Of a DNA stretch of 64,000 bases, positions 34,668 through 43,348 are shown in pieces (within the stretch, counting starts at the first letter, position 1; the number at the start of each line of letters is the position of its first letter). The position numbers and the translations under genes are program-made. The notes under the pieces are model-generated. The model was not told where the DNA came from. It ran no database searches and was given only the letters and a program-made list of their open reading frames with translations. Where the stretch lies: NCBI GenBank assembly GCA_029960045.1, contig JASCOV010000001.1:620001-684000 (forward strand). Direction: 5' to 3'. Origin of the DNA: Flavobacteriaceae bacterium PS02293. GTDB taxonomy: Bacteria; Bacteroidota; Bacteroidia; Flavobacteriales; Weeksellaceae.

Positions 34668-36900
34668 TTTGTGGTAAAGTGATTTCGATTTGTGTTCCGG
34701 ATAATTTTTCCGATTCTATTTTGATTTTTCCGTCCATCATATGAACTCTCGCATTGATATTTTTCCACCCAATTCCTGACGAATTTGAAATCGAATCATC
34801 ATCAAGACCTTTTCCATTATCTTTGATATTAATAATCAGGCTGTTTTCTAATTTTCTGATTGATAAATTGATAGAACTTGCATCAGCGTGTTTTATCATA
34901 TTATTGACAACTTCCTGCACGATTCTGTAAATAGAAAGTTCGTTCTGTTTCTGGAATTTTATTAATTTAATTTCTTTTGGAATTTGGAGTTCCATTTTGG
35001 TTTTCGAAGAAGAATTTACTTTATCAGTAAGATTTTCGAGAGCTAGAAAGATTCCGAAATTCAGTTCTTCCGGAATCAAATTGTGAGAAATATTTCTGAC
35101 TTCCGAAATCGTCTTATCAACCAAACTTTGAGTGTTTTCATTTTCCGAAGTTTGTTCCTGCGAAGAAAGATTCATTTTGACTAAAGACAACATCTGCCCA
35201 ACGCTGTCGTGAAGGTCTCTTGCAATCCTGATTCTCTCATTTTGTTCGCCTTCGAAGAGTGCTTTTGCTTCAAGTTCCTGTTGGCGAAAAATTTCTTTTT
35301 GGAGTTTTTTCTCTTGTTTGTGTTGGTAATTTCTGTAAATGAAAAATGCGGAAATTAAACTTGTTAAAAACAAAATTCCTCCGAAAATCAACCAGATATT
35401 TTTTTGTTTAAGTTCTAATTTTTTGTTCTCTATTTCAAGATTTTGTATCTGCGATTGCTTTTTGAGTGACTTGATATCCTGCGCTTTTTTATTGGCATCT
35501 AATTGTTGATTTTTTACCAATTGATTTTTATTTTTAATCTCCAATTGGTTGATGAGTAGGGATTGATTTTGTTTCTCAATTAAAAATTTATTTTGAGCAA
35601 GTTCTAAAAAGTTATTTTTCAGTTGAAGCTGTTTAAAGTTATTCTCCTTGTTTAATAATAGAATTGAAGCTTCTTTTTTCTCAGTTTCGTATTTTGTATT
35701 TAGCTCATTCAGTTTTAATATGTTAGTTTCATTCAGTACGCTATCTTTAAGTTTAATAAAGTCATTGAGCGTTCTTTCCGCTTTTTTCCCTTGTCCGCTT
35801 TCATTGTAAAGAGCTACAAATTGTCGCTTGACATTAATGATGTTAAAATGGTCTTGAGATTTTTTTGCAATCTCCTGTGCTTTGATAAGATCATTTTCAG
35901 ATTCCGAATATTTTTTTTGCAACATATTGAGTCGTGACCTATTTATCCAGACATCGACATCATTTGTGGTAGAACCATTTAATTTTGAATATTCAACTGC
36001 CTTGGCTAAGTATTTTTCGCTCGCAGCATCGTCACCTTGTAAATCTGCGATGTTAATCAATTGGGTATAACATTTACGCAGACTTTCTGCTTTATTCAGC
36101 TTTTCAAAATAGGGAATAATACTTTCAATATCTTTTTTTGCTTCGTCATAGGATTTCGTTCTTATCCTTATCATTGCGATATTGAATATGATGCTTGACG
36201 AAATAGATTCATCTTTCAGTTCCTGGAAACTTTTTAAAGCTTTGAAGTTATATTCTAATGCCTTATCATTATTTTTCATTCTGCTGTACAAAGAAGCTAG
36301 AGCGTGCTGTGAATAAGCTAAATCATATTTGTTGTGCAGTTTTTCTCTGATTTCTAATGCCTTTAGCTGATATTGCATCGCTGTAGGATAATCTCCTAAA
36401 GCAATGTAAGTAATTCCTAAATTCATTAATGAATTAGCTTCCTTTGCTTTATTGTTTAACTTCTGAAAAATTGCTATTGCCTGCAATGATGAGTTGATAG
36501 AACCTTTTTTATCGCCAACTTCTGATTGTACATTGGATATATTTTGAAGAGATGTCCCGATATGAAAGTTTGACCCAGAGCGTTTACTTGCTTCAAATTG
36601 TTTTTTAAAGTAGTCCAGTCCTTTATTATTCAAACCTCTTTTGGCGTACATTATTCCATAGACTTCGTATGCTTTTGCCAGACAAGTATCATTTTTTATA
36701 GCAACAGCATCAGAAATTGCTTTCTGTAATATAGTTTTTGTTTCAAGAGTGTCTTTTAAGACTTTTGATTTTGCAGAAATTATTGATTCATTGATACTTT
36801 TTGCAGTAGCGGTTATATTTTGAGATTTTACTTGATTTGAAAACAGCAACAAAATAACAACGCATAGTGTAAAGACAGAGGTAAAGCGTTTGATTTTCAC
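34660..36900 (-). CDS. TPR-containing sensor histidine kinase
   Basis: A 746-aa membrane sensor starting with GTG at 36900. A signal segment ends near KSQ (residue 27), so the TPR array (about 75-390) faces the periplasm. A coiled coil rich in Gln, Asn, Lys and Leu follows (about 400-500), a membrane helix at 502-523, then a HisKA_3 domain with His564 (RIARDLHDSVGQ) and an ATPase domain with NNMIKHAD and DNGKGLDDD. Periplasmic TPRs suggest sensing of a protein or peptide. It has its own -7 element. Confidence 0.93.
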   Translation of the reverse strand: MKIKRFTSVFTLCVVILLLFSNQVKSQNITATAKSINESIISAKSKVLKDTLETKTILQKAISDAVAIKNDTCLAKAYEVYGIMYAKRGLNNKGLDYFKKQFEASKRSGSNFHIGTSLQNISNVQSEVGDKKGSINSSLQAIAIFQKLNNKAKEANSLMNLGITYIALGDYPTAMQYQLKALEIREKLHNKYDLAYSQHALASLYSRMKNNDKALEYNFKALKSFQELKDESISSSIIFNIAMIRIRTKSYDEAKKDIESIIPYFEKLNKAESLRKCYTQLINIADLQGDDAASEKYLAKAVEYSKLNGSTTNDVDVWINRSRLNMLQKKYSESENDLIKAQEIAKKSQDHFNIINVKRQFVALYNESGQGKKAERTLNDFIKLKDSVLNETNILKLNELNTKYETEKKEASILLLNKENNFKQLQLKNNFLELAQNKFLIEKQNQSLLINQLEIKNKNQLVKNQQLDANKKAQDIKSLKKQSQIQNLEIENKKLELKQKNIWLIFGGILFLTSLISAFFIYRNYQHKQEKKLQKEIFRQQELEAKALFEGEQNERIRIARDLHDSVGQMLSLVKMNLSSQEQTSENENTQSLVDKTISEVRNISHNLIPEELNFGIFLALENLTDKVNSSSKTKMELQIPKEIKLIKFQKQNELSIYRIVQEVVNNMIKHADASSINLSIRKLENSLIINIKDNGKGLDDDSISNSSGIGWKNINARVHMMDGKIKIESEKLSGTQIEITLPQNG

Positions 36901-36916
36901 AGGTTTGAGTTTTACA

Positions 36917-36924
36917 CAAATATA
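36917..36924 (-). promoter_or_regulatory. -7 element for the kinase/regulator pair
   Basis: TATATTTG on the minus strand lies 16 bases before the GTG at 36900, so the pair can be expressed apart from the exported-protein operon upstream. Confidence 0.6.
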
Positions 36925-36961
36925 TTATAAATCTTCATTTGTATCATACATTGAGTGAATT

Positions 36962-38173
36962 TTAGTTCGGATATTGTTCGCTATATTTTTCTTTTAAATA
37001 TTTTTTATAAAAAGCTTTTGCTAATTTTTTCTGCTCACTTTTTTTATAATAAAGGTAACAATCATACATTAGACGAGGATTTGCATCGATAACTGTTGAG
37101 CCGTGACTATCTATGAATGCACAGAATTTATCACAAAATACCTTGTCTTGGGGATTGAATAATTCCTGAGTTATGAAGTATCCAACTGCGGTATAAATAC
37201 TTTCATCTACCAACCATTGTCTGTTGGCGTAATCTGCCTGCAAAATCCATTGGTCAATATTGTTTTTAATGAGTTGCGCTTTATCATTATCATTTATCGT
37301 TTTGTCTTTTAGCTGATATTTTAAAGATTCTCCAAATGACTTTATATTTTCTGCTTTAGAAACATCTTGCTTCAGAGCGATGGCAAATATTTCGTTTATT
37401 TTTTGATTGTTCTTGATGGTTAGGTCGTCCGTTTGTTTTTGTTTATCTGTGATTTCGTCTTGTGTTTCTTTTATCATAATTGCGGCTTGCATAATAGCTG
37501 ACGTATAATCGGCGGGAGTTTTATACATTGTAAGAATACTTACTCCCATATTATTTTCGATGACAGGAGATAGATTTTCAAAATAGCCATATTTAAGCCC
37601 CTTTTCAAAAAGCTTGCTCAAAAGTTGATAATCTTTTTTTACTCTTGCCGCTATCATAAGCCCAGAATAGAAAGTTCCCGCAGTTTTTAGATAATTCTCC
37701 CTTTGCATAATGAACCCACCGGTTACTAATCTGTCATATTGATCATTAACTCGGTTACCTGTATCATAATTGTGTGCCGATTTTGCAGTAGCATTATCCA
37801 CAATCAAAGCATCGTCTGGTAGATTAAACTGTTGATTTGCAATCTCTGCTACTTCATCATAATGTTTTATTCTAAGTAAAATATTCAGATAAGCTGTATA
37901 ACATCTCATCCTATTTTGCTTGTTAAAAATAAAGACATTTTCTTCTCCGGTAATGTACGAACGCTGTACACTGTCACTTTCTTTAAAAAGTTTATTCAAT
38001 TTTGCTAAATCAGTATCGGTAAATATTCCTGCTTTTGCTTTCTCTGTATATTCACTTGTGGCTTCGACAAATTGGGTTGCTAATTTGCTCTTTTCTTTTA
38101 CTCTTTCATTTTGTGCAGAAACTAAACCTAATAGAAGAAATAAGAATAGAAGTGTAAAAATTTTTGCTTTCAT
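36962..38173 (-). CDS. Exported helical (TPR-like) protein, unknown function
   Basis: A 403-aa protein with a signal peptide ending at VSAQ (residue 21) and an otherwise all-helical, lysine-rich composition. Weak tetratricopeptide-like pairs appear (for example YLNILLRIKHYDEVAEIANQ and KLAKAFYKKYLKEKYSEQ at the C-terminus). No recognised family. It is the last exported-protein gene before the kinase, whose sensor part is also TPR, which makes a direct contact conceivable. Confidence 0.78.
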   Translation of the reverse strand: MKAKIFTLLFLFLLLGLVSAQNERVKEKSKLATQFVEATSEYTEKAKAGIFTDTDLAKLNKLFKESDSVQRSYITGEENVFIFNKQNRMRCYTAYLNILLRIKHYDEVAEIANQQFNLPDDALIVDNATAKSAHNYDTGNRVNDQYDRLVTGGFIMQRENYLKTAGTFYSGLMIAARVKKDYQLLSKLFEKGLKYGYFENLSPVIENNMGVSILTMYKTPADYTSAIMQAAIMIKETQDEITDKQKQTDDLTIKNNQKINEIFAIALKQDVSKAENIKSFGESLKYQLKDKTINDNDKAQLIKNNIDQWILQADYANRQWLVDESIYTAVGYFITQELFNPQDKVFCDKFCAFIDSHGSTVIDANPRLMYDCYLYYKKSEQKKLAKAFYKKYLKEKYSEQYPN

Positions 38174-38194
38174 AATTATTTTATTTTTATGAGT

Positions 38195-38695
38195 TTATAG
38201 TGCAGATAAGCCATAAATCACTAATTCGAAAGTTTTTTGATTATTTGTTGGATCAACATCTACAGTGTAAATCAAATAAGTTTTCTTTGGTTTTTTCGGA
38301 TCTTTGATGTCAGACATTACCGTGACTTCTTCAAAATTATCATCAATATCGCGGAAGATGTAGTAGTTTGGTTCAGGAAATTTGGCTTCCAAATATTCAT
38401 CCAGAGCTTTTTTGAAATTTTCTGTGGCACTATTGTAATTCACGAACATAGAATAATTGGTAGTTCCTGTTTTTGTATCTTTAAAAATATCTCCAAACTC
38501 TCCAAAAATCGATGGATGCGTACAGGCATAGAGTATGAGCCCGTCTTTTTCTGATTTCTTTACGCCGGTTATACTTTTAAAATTCGTTTTTGCCTGCTCC
38601 AGCAATTCTCCGATATCGGTTTTGTCATTTTGTTGCTGTGCATTTGTACAAATGGAATTAAGAGCTAATATTAAAATTGTAATAAAGGTTTTCAT
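38195..38695 (-). CDS. Small exported protein, paralogue of 40570-41052
   Basis: A 166-aa protein with a signal peptide ending near CTNAQ (residue 19). The pattern LLEQAKTNFKSITGVKKSE near the start and a final strand ELVIYG match the paralogue two genes upstream (LFQHSKNDFKDIVGEENE, SMIIYGK). No known family recognised. Predicted mixed alpha/beta, periplasmic or secreted. Confidence 0.76.
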   Translation of the reverse strand: MKTFITILILALNSICTNAQQQNDKTDIGELLEQAKTNFKSITGVKKSEKDGLILYACTHPSIFGEFGDIFKDTKTGTTNYSMFVNYNSATENFKKALDEYLEAKFPEPNYYIFRDIDDNFEEVTVMSDIKDPKKPKKTYLIYTVDVDPTNNQKTFELVIYGLSAL

Positions 38696-38706
38696 GATTA
38701 TTAGTT

Positions 38707-40083
38707 TTAATCTTTAATGAATTTTATTGATGAGCTGGAATTTTCTGTCTGTATTTTCAAAATGTAAATACCTTTTGAAAGCTGACTGACATTGATTTCA
38801 GAGTTTTGCTTCAATTCAATTTGTCTGATAAAAATTCCGGTTGATGAGTACAAACTCACGCTGGATATTTTCTGGTTATTTTCCGCTTTAACTTTCAAAA
38901 TATCTTTTGCCGGATTTGGATAAATCTGAATTTTGTTTTGTAATTGAGTTTCTGAAGTCGATAAAACGCTGTCACCATAAATCCTTACAATCCCGTACTG
39001 ATTAATCCCATTAGGCTGGTTGAAAGTTGCAAAATTACCGGCAATCACAATTTTTCCATCAGGGTCTTTTATCATTGCTGAAACTTCGCCATTTGCACCC
39101 AAAGATGTAAAAGTGGTGTCACGGCTTCCATTGGCATTCAGTCTGCAGAAATTCTGAGGAATATTAATTCCGCCAACATAAATTTTCCCATCATTCGCCA
39201 CGACAATTGAATTAATTCTCCCACTAAATGATGTCCAATAAGGTGTCAAAAAAGTAGAGTCCAAAGTTCCATCAACGTTCAGTCTGGCGATACAATCTCT
39301 TTCAAGACCATTATACGTTTTGAAATTTCCACCAATTAAAATTTTTCCGTCCGGCTGAACAGCAATTGCAGAAATGCTTGTTCCGCTTGGCAAACTGGTC
39401 TTGAAGGTCAGATCAAGACTTCCATCTGAATTTAATCTTGCAAATCTGTAGCGATCTGTTCCGTTGTATTTTGTAAAATATCCGGCGATCAGTATTTTTC
39501 CGTCCTGTTGAACAACAATTTGAGAAACACCATCATTGGCAGAAGTTCCCGCATTGAAAGATGCATCTGTAGAACCGTCTGAATTGAGTCTCAATAAACC
39601 TTTTGTGAAATAACTATTTGTAATGAGTCCAACCAGAAGTTTTCCGTCGCTCAAAGGAACTATTTTATTTGCCGAAGGAACGCTTGTAAACTGACCTAGG
39701 GAAAAACTATTGTCCACAGAAAAATCAGTATTGAATCTTTGTAAGAGTCCGTAAGTTGCCAAAAATATCTTTTGATCTGCTTGGATTGCTGTTGTGTAGT
39801 AAGATTTATCGGTCGGAATATTTTGTGCATTTGCGCTGATGCTTCCGTTGTAATTCAATCTGACAAACTTTCCTGCATTAACATTAGAATTGAAAGAAGA
39901 AAACTGTCCCGACAAAACATATTTACCATCATTTTGTCTTACAACATCAGAAACAACGTTGTTTGCGCTCGTTCCCGTATTGAAAGTGAGATCCAAATCG
40001 CTGCTTTTCTGACCAAAAATAAAAGTTGATATAAGCAAAGTGGAGTAAACGGTTGTATTTTTAAAAAAGTAATTTGTTTTCAT
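38707..40083 (-). CDS. Delta-60 repeat protein with T9SS type A sorting domain
   Basis: A secreted protein of 458 residues from the ATG at 40083; an open frame reaching 40149 would overlap the neighbouring gene and lack the clean signal peptide (ending FIFGQ). It holds about seven delta-60 repeats of the form DGKILIAGYFTKYNG..RFARLNSDGSLDLTF, which form a propeller-like array. The C-terminal 75 residues are a type A sorting domain (IYPNPAKDILKVKAE ... LSKGIYILKIQTE), so the protein is exported through T9SS and probably surface-attached. Ligand unknown. Confidence 0.9.
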   Translation of the reverse strand: MKTNYFFKNTTVYSTLLISTFIFGQKSSDLDLTFNTGTSANNVVSDVVRQNDGKYVLSGQFSSFNSNVNAGKFVRLNYNGSISANAQNIPTDKSYYTTAIQADQKIFLATYGLLQRFNTDFSVDNSFSLGQFTSVPSANKIVPLSDGKLLVGLITNSYFTKGLLRLNSDGSTDASFNAGTSANDGVSQIVVQQDGKILIAGYFTKYNGTDRYRFARLNSDGSLDLTFKTSLPSGTSISAIAVQPDGKILIGGNFKTYNGLERDCIARLNVDGTLDSTFLTPYWTSFSGRINSIVVANDGKIYVGGINIPQNFCRLNANGSRDTTFTSLGANGEVSAMIKDPDGKIVIAGNFATFNQPNGINQYGIVRIYGDSVLSTSETQLQNKIQIYPNPAKDILKVKAENNQKISSVSLYSSTGIFIRQIELKQNSEINVSQLSKGIYILKIQTENSSSSIKFIKD

Positions 40084-40093
40084 AATATTAATT

Positions 40094-40555
40094 TTAATCT
40101 CTAAAAAATTGAAGATTGATGTCATCGGATTTATGCAAAGTGATGACAAGAACGGTTTTCCCGTTTTCTCTGCTTTTTACGGAAATTTTTCGGGTAAGAT
40201 TAGTGTCACTTTTCTTAATCATTTCCGGACGAGTTTTACTGTCAAAAATGAGATAAGGAATGGTGTTGAGTTGGTCATAAATCCCATCCATTACATCTTC
40301 ATTTCCTTTTTTAAGATACTTTGCAGAAAGCACATTGCCGATGATTGCGCTCACGATATAATTAACTTCAAAGCCTTCAAGTTTCAATTCTGTGCGGTAA
40401 AAGGTTGATGAATATTCGCTTTTGATTTCATTCAACATCAAGTCGGTAACGTCTGCTTCTATCAATGCTTTTACCTCTTTGCCAAAATTGTTGGAAATCT
40501 GTCCTTGCATTGTTGTCATTATTAATAACAACAGGCTGAATAATAGTTTTTTCAT
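40094..40555 (-). CDS. Small exported protein, unknown function
   Basis: A 153-aa protein with a signal peptide ending at MQGQ (residue 19). I do not recognise a family. It alternates helices and strands, ending in VLVITLHKSDDINLQFFRD. It lies in the middle of the exported-protein operon, 14 bases from the next gene upstream. Confidence 0.74.
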   Translation of the reverse strand: MKKLLFSLLLLIMTTMQGQISNNFGKEVKALIEADVTDLMLNEIKSEYSSTFYRTELKLEGFEVNYIVSAIIGNVLSAKYLKKGNEDVMDGIYDQLNTIPYLIFDSKTRPEMIKKSDTNLTRKISVKSRENGKTVLVITLHKSDDINLQFFRD

Positions 40556-40569
40556 TTGCTTAAATTTTA

Positions 40570-41052
40570 TTATTTCCCGTAAATAATCATACTGAAATTG
40601 TTTTTCCGATTATCATCATTATCCTTATAGTAAAAGGTTTGGAAGATGAGTTTCGGTTTTCGTTCGCCCAATTTCAGATATACATTTTTTGTGATGAAAT
40701 TTTCTTTGTCTAAATCATCACTTTCTGCAATCACGTAATCTTTGTTGCCAGAAAATTGGTTTTTGATAAAATCTTCGACATTTTTCTGGACTTTTTGAGA
40801 TTTATCTAATGGAATTGTCCAATTAAGATTTGCGCCGTAAGACATTATGCTGATTTTAATTTCTCCAACTTCAGGTTTTAATTTTGAATCTCTGAAAATG
40901 CTGGTTTCATTTTCTTCGCCCACAATATCTTTAAAATCATTTTTTGAGTGCTGAAAAAGTATTTCCAAAAATGGTTTGTAATCTTTCTCTTGTGCTTGCG
41001 AAAAACTACAAACCAATAATGAAAAACCTATGAAAAATTGTTTGAACGTCAT
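40570..41052 (-). CDS. Small exported protein, paralogue of 38195-38695
   Basis: A 160-aa protein with a signal peptide ending at SQAQ (residue 21). Shared pattern with the paralogue: an N-terminal amphipathic segment with Asn-Asp-Phe-Lys and Gly, a central FIKNQF/YLEAKF-like helix, a KPKLIFQTFYY/KKTYLIYTV strand and a final MIIYGK. No family name known to me. Its stop and the next gene's start are three bases from the beta-barrel gene. Confidence 0.76.
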   Translation of the reverse strand: MTFKQFFIGFSLLVCSFSQAQEKDYKPFLEILFQHSKNDFKDIVGEENETSIFRDSKLKPEVGEIKISIMSYGANLNWTIPLDKSQKVQKNVEDFIKNQFSGNKDYVIAESDDLDKENFITKNVYLKLGERKPKLIFQTFYYKDNDDNRKNNFSMIIYGK

Positions 41053-41055
41053 AAA

Positions 41056-41670
41056 CTATTGAACCAAAGGAATATTGAGACTTAAACTAAAACTGCGTGT
41101 ATTAGCTTTGTCGCCGTTACCTTTTGCAAGATTTGCCAGTCCCAAATCATATTGAAATTTGAACATATGGAACGTAAGCTGAATCCCAACACCGTAATCC
41201 ATTCTTCCTAATTCATTATCAAAATCGATTTTCTCTTTCTCACCATTTCCAACTCTGAATTTTTTAGTGCCCGACATCGCATAAGCCGCATAAGGTCCAA
41301 CGCCGATATCTATGTTGTTTGCTGTATATGCCAGAGGAAGATTCAGTTGCAGAAATCCTAATTTGATATCTGCCGAAGAATTATTGATAACACTGTTTTT
41401 CGAACTGCCTTTTCTTACATATTGTAGCGTAGGAATCAATCCATAACCTTCACCATCATCATCTTTTTTAAATTTTGTAGCATTAAAAGGAACGAAAACT
41501 GCCAATCCAACGTGATAACCAAAATTGCCTGATTCATCGGTTTTTGGCTGTGCGGTTTTATATTTGATTCCCGTCATATTAATTCCTCCCAAAATATCAA
41601 GACGTTGTGCAGTTGCATTTAAACTAAATAAACAAAATATTGCAAAAGCTGTTTTATAGATAGATTTCAT
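41056..41670 (-). CDS. Small outer-membrane beta-barrel protein (PorT-like)
   Basis: A 204-aa protein with a signal peptide ending at ATAQ (residue 22) and alternating strands (GGINMTGIKY, LGFLQLNLPLAYTA, DIGVGPYAAYAMSG, MDYGVGIQLTFHMF, FSLSLNIPLVQ) typical of eight-stranded barrels of the 'outer membrane protein beta-barrel' families. Probably an outer-membrane component of the exported-protein cluster. Function unknown. Confidence 0.82.
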   Translation of the reverse strand: MKSIYKTAFAIFCLFSLNATAQRLDILGGINMTGIKYKTAQPKTDESGNFGYHVGLAVFVPFNATKFKKDDDGEGYGLIPTLQYVRKGSSKNSVINNSSADIKLGFLQLNLPLAYTANNIDIGVGPYAAYAMSGTKKFRVGNGEKEKIDFDNELGRMDYGVGIQLTFHMFKFQYDLGLANLAKGNGDKANTRSFSLSLNIPLVQ

Positions 41671-41687
41671 TGCTTCTAGAATTTTGA

Positions 41688-42224
41688 TTAATTAATCGTA
41701 CCACTAAATTTCCCTTGTTCCGCATAAGCCTCACTTTTCGCATTGTTGAAGCCAATTGCGTAAAAAGTACCTTCGATTTTATTTCCGTTGACAGACGTTA
41801 TTTTCACTTCGCCACCACCGGTTAGATTTGCGCCGTTGTTGTCTGTGCTGTAAGATTTGGCTTGGTCTGTCACGTTTTGATAATCTTTTCTGATGACAAT
41901 TCCGTTCTGTGAACCGTTTCCTAGAGTGTAGGTCTGAACTTTCACATCGCCATAAAGAACCATATTGATAGATTCATTTCCGCCATCCCGGATTGCTGAG
42001 ATAGTAAGGATTGTCATTCCTGCCGCAGTAGTTTTCACGATTCCAGCTTTGGTAGAAGTAAATTTTCCAGAATGTGCGCCATCGAAACCATATTGTTCCG
42101 CGGTCAAAGTAGCTGAACCTCCAGCGGAATTGCCGCCTGTTTCTTCATCATCATTTCTGTGGCAAGAGATGAAAACTGTGGTCATAAAAAGACCTGCTAA
42201 TAGATAAAAGAATAATTTTTTCAT
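41688..42224 (-). CDS. Lipoprotein heading the exported-protein operon
   Basis: A 178-aa protein with signal peptide and lipobox (VFISC, lipidated Cys21), then an acidic, Gly/Ser-rich linker (DDEETGGNSAGGSA) that may favour surface exposure, and a beta-rich domain with small conserved-looking turns (GGGEVKITSVNGNKIEGTF). It is the first gene after a complete promoter. No enzyme motif seen. Confidence 0.8.
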   Translation of the reverse strand: MKKLFFYLLAGLFMTTVFISCHRNDDEETGGNSAGGSATLTAEQYGFDGAHSGKFTSTKAGIVKTTAAGMTILTISAIRDGGNESINMVLYGDVKVQTYTLGNGSQNGIVIRKDYQNVTDQAKSYSTDNNGANLTGGGEVKITSVNGNKIEGTFYAIGFNNAKSEAYAEQGKFSGTIN

Positions 42225-42244
42225 TGTAATAAGTTTTAGTTGTT

Positions 42245-42318
42245 TTGTACGACAAAGGTATTTCTAACTGAAAACCAGTACAATAAAGACAAGTACACCT
42301 TCTTATAGGTATTTGTAC
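42245..42318. promoter_or_regulatory. Four GTAC motifs around the exported-protein promoter
   Basis: TTGTAC at 42245-42250, GTACAA at 42278-42283, GTACAC at 42293-42298 and TTGTAC at 42313-42318 form direct and inverted pairs. One covers the -33 element and one the expected transcription start. They are candidates for binding by the LuxR-type regulator at 34014-34667 (inference). Confidence 0.45.
42253..42283 (-). promoter_or_regulatory. Complete promoter of the exported-protein operon
   Basis: TTG at 42283-42281 and TACCTTTG at 42260-42253 on the minus strand with a 20-base spacer, a full match to TTG-N19/20-TAnnTTTG. The start of transcription should fall near 42247, with a leader of about 25 bases. 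The -33 element lies inside one of four GTAC motifs. Confidence 0.78.
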
Positions 42319-42498
42319 TCATTTTGGAATTAAATCAAAATATAATCGTTTATGAGAGCTGATTTTATCACTGAAGTTTAAATGAATTTTCAAATATTTA
42401 TCGTAAATTTCAGAAACGAATTTATTATTTTTAATTACCTGAATACTAGCTGATTATAATTAATAATTGTCTATTTTATTAAATTTTAATAAGAATTA

Positions 42499-43275
42499 AT
42501 GGAGATTTTACACTCAAAAATATACGGAGAAGAGAGAACAGAAACACCTCTTTTGGTATTTCACGGATTGTTCGGAATGTTGGATAACTGGGGAAGTTTC
42601 GGGAAAGAATTCGGAGAATTGATGCCAACGCATTTGTTGGATTTGAGAAATCACGGACGCAGTTTTCATTCAGAATTAATGTCGCACGATGATTTGGCCA
42701 ATGACATTCTGAATTATATAGAGTTCCATAAAATCGAAAAAGCCAATCTTTTGGGACATTCACTTGGTGGAAAAGCAGTAATGCAATTTGCCATCAATTT
42801 TCCTGAAAAATTAAATAAGCTAATCGTTGTCGATATTTCTCCGAAAGCATATCCGCCACATCATCAGGGAATTATAAAAGCACTTCAAACTGTTGATTTC
42901 TCTACGGTTGAATCCAGACAAGATGTAGAAAAAGTGTTGGGCGAATATATTCACGAGAAATTTGTGATTCAGTTTTTAATGAAAAATCTCTATTGGACAG
43001 ATGAGAAGAAGCTGGCTTGGAGATTCAATCTTGAAACATTGGCGGAAAAATATACAGAATTTGTTTCTAATGCAATCAGATTTGGAGTTTTCAAAGGACC
43101 AACTTTATTCATTGCGGGAGCCAATTCCAATTACATTTTGCCACAAGATGAATTGCTGATCAGACAACAGTTTCCGGATTCTAAAGTCATTAAAATCGCT
43201 AATGCAGAACATTGGGTCCAGGCGAATAATCCTGTCGATTTCAATGCAGCGGTCAAAGATTTTATTTTATCATAA
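42499..43275 (+). CDS. Alpha/beta-hydrolase, YbfF-like esterase
   Basis: A 258-aa soluble hydrolase: oxyanion motif FHGLFGMLDNW at 21-31, nucleophile elbow GHSLGG with Ser88, and a late NAEHWVQANNP with the catalytic His. The HGLFG and DLRNHGRSF segments are typical of the YbfF acyl-CoA/palmitoyl esterase group. Substrate uncertain. Confidence 0.87.
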   Translation: MEILHSKIYGEERTETPLLVFHGLFGMLDNWGSFGKEFGELMPTHLLDLRNHGRSFHSELMSHDDLANDILNYIEFHKIEKANLLGHSLGGKAVMQFAINFPEKLNKLIVVDISPKAYPPHHQGIIKALQTVDFSTVESRQDVEKVLGEYIHEKFVIQFLMKNLYWTDEKKLAWRFNLETLAEKYTEFVSNAIRFGVFKGPTLFIAGANSNYILPQDELLIRQQFPDSKVIKIANAEHWVQANNPVDFNAAVKDFILS

Positions 43276-43284
43276 ATAATTGGG

Positions 43285-43340
43285 TTTTAATTCAAATTTG
43301 ATAATGGTACAAGCCTTGTATTATCGGATTTGAATTAAAA
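43285..43340. repeat. Long imperfect hairpin between two hydrolase genes
   Basis: Arms TTTTAATTCAAAT (43285-43297) and ATTTGAATTAAAA (43328-43340) pair fully; inside, GATAAT/TTATC and ACAAG/CTTGT also pair with a small bulge. It lies between the stop at 43275 and the ATG at 43349 and may end the first transcript or shape the leader of the second. Confidence 0.6.
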
Positions 43341-43348
43341 TTATTTTT

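Noticed and set aside
40084..40149. Upstream extension of the delta-60 protein frame
   Set aside because: It overlaps the neighbouring gene and has no signal peptide; the ATG at 40083 gives one.
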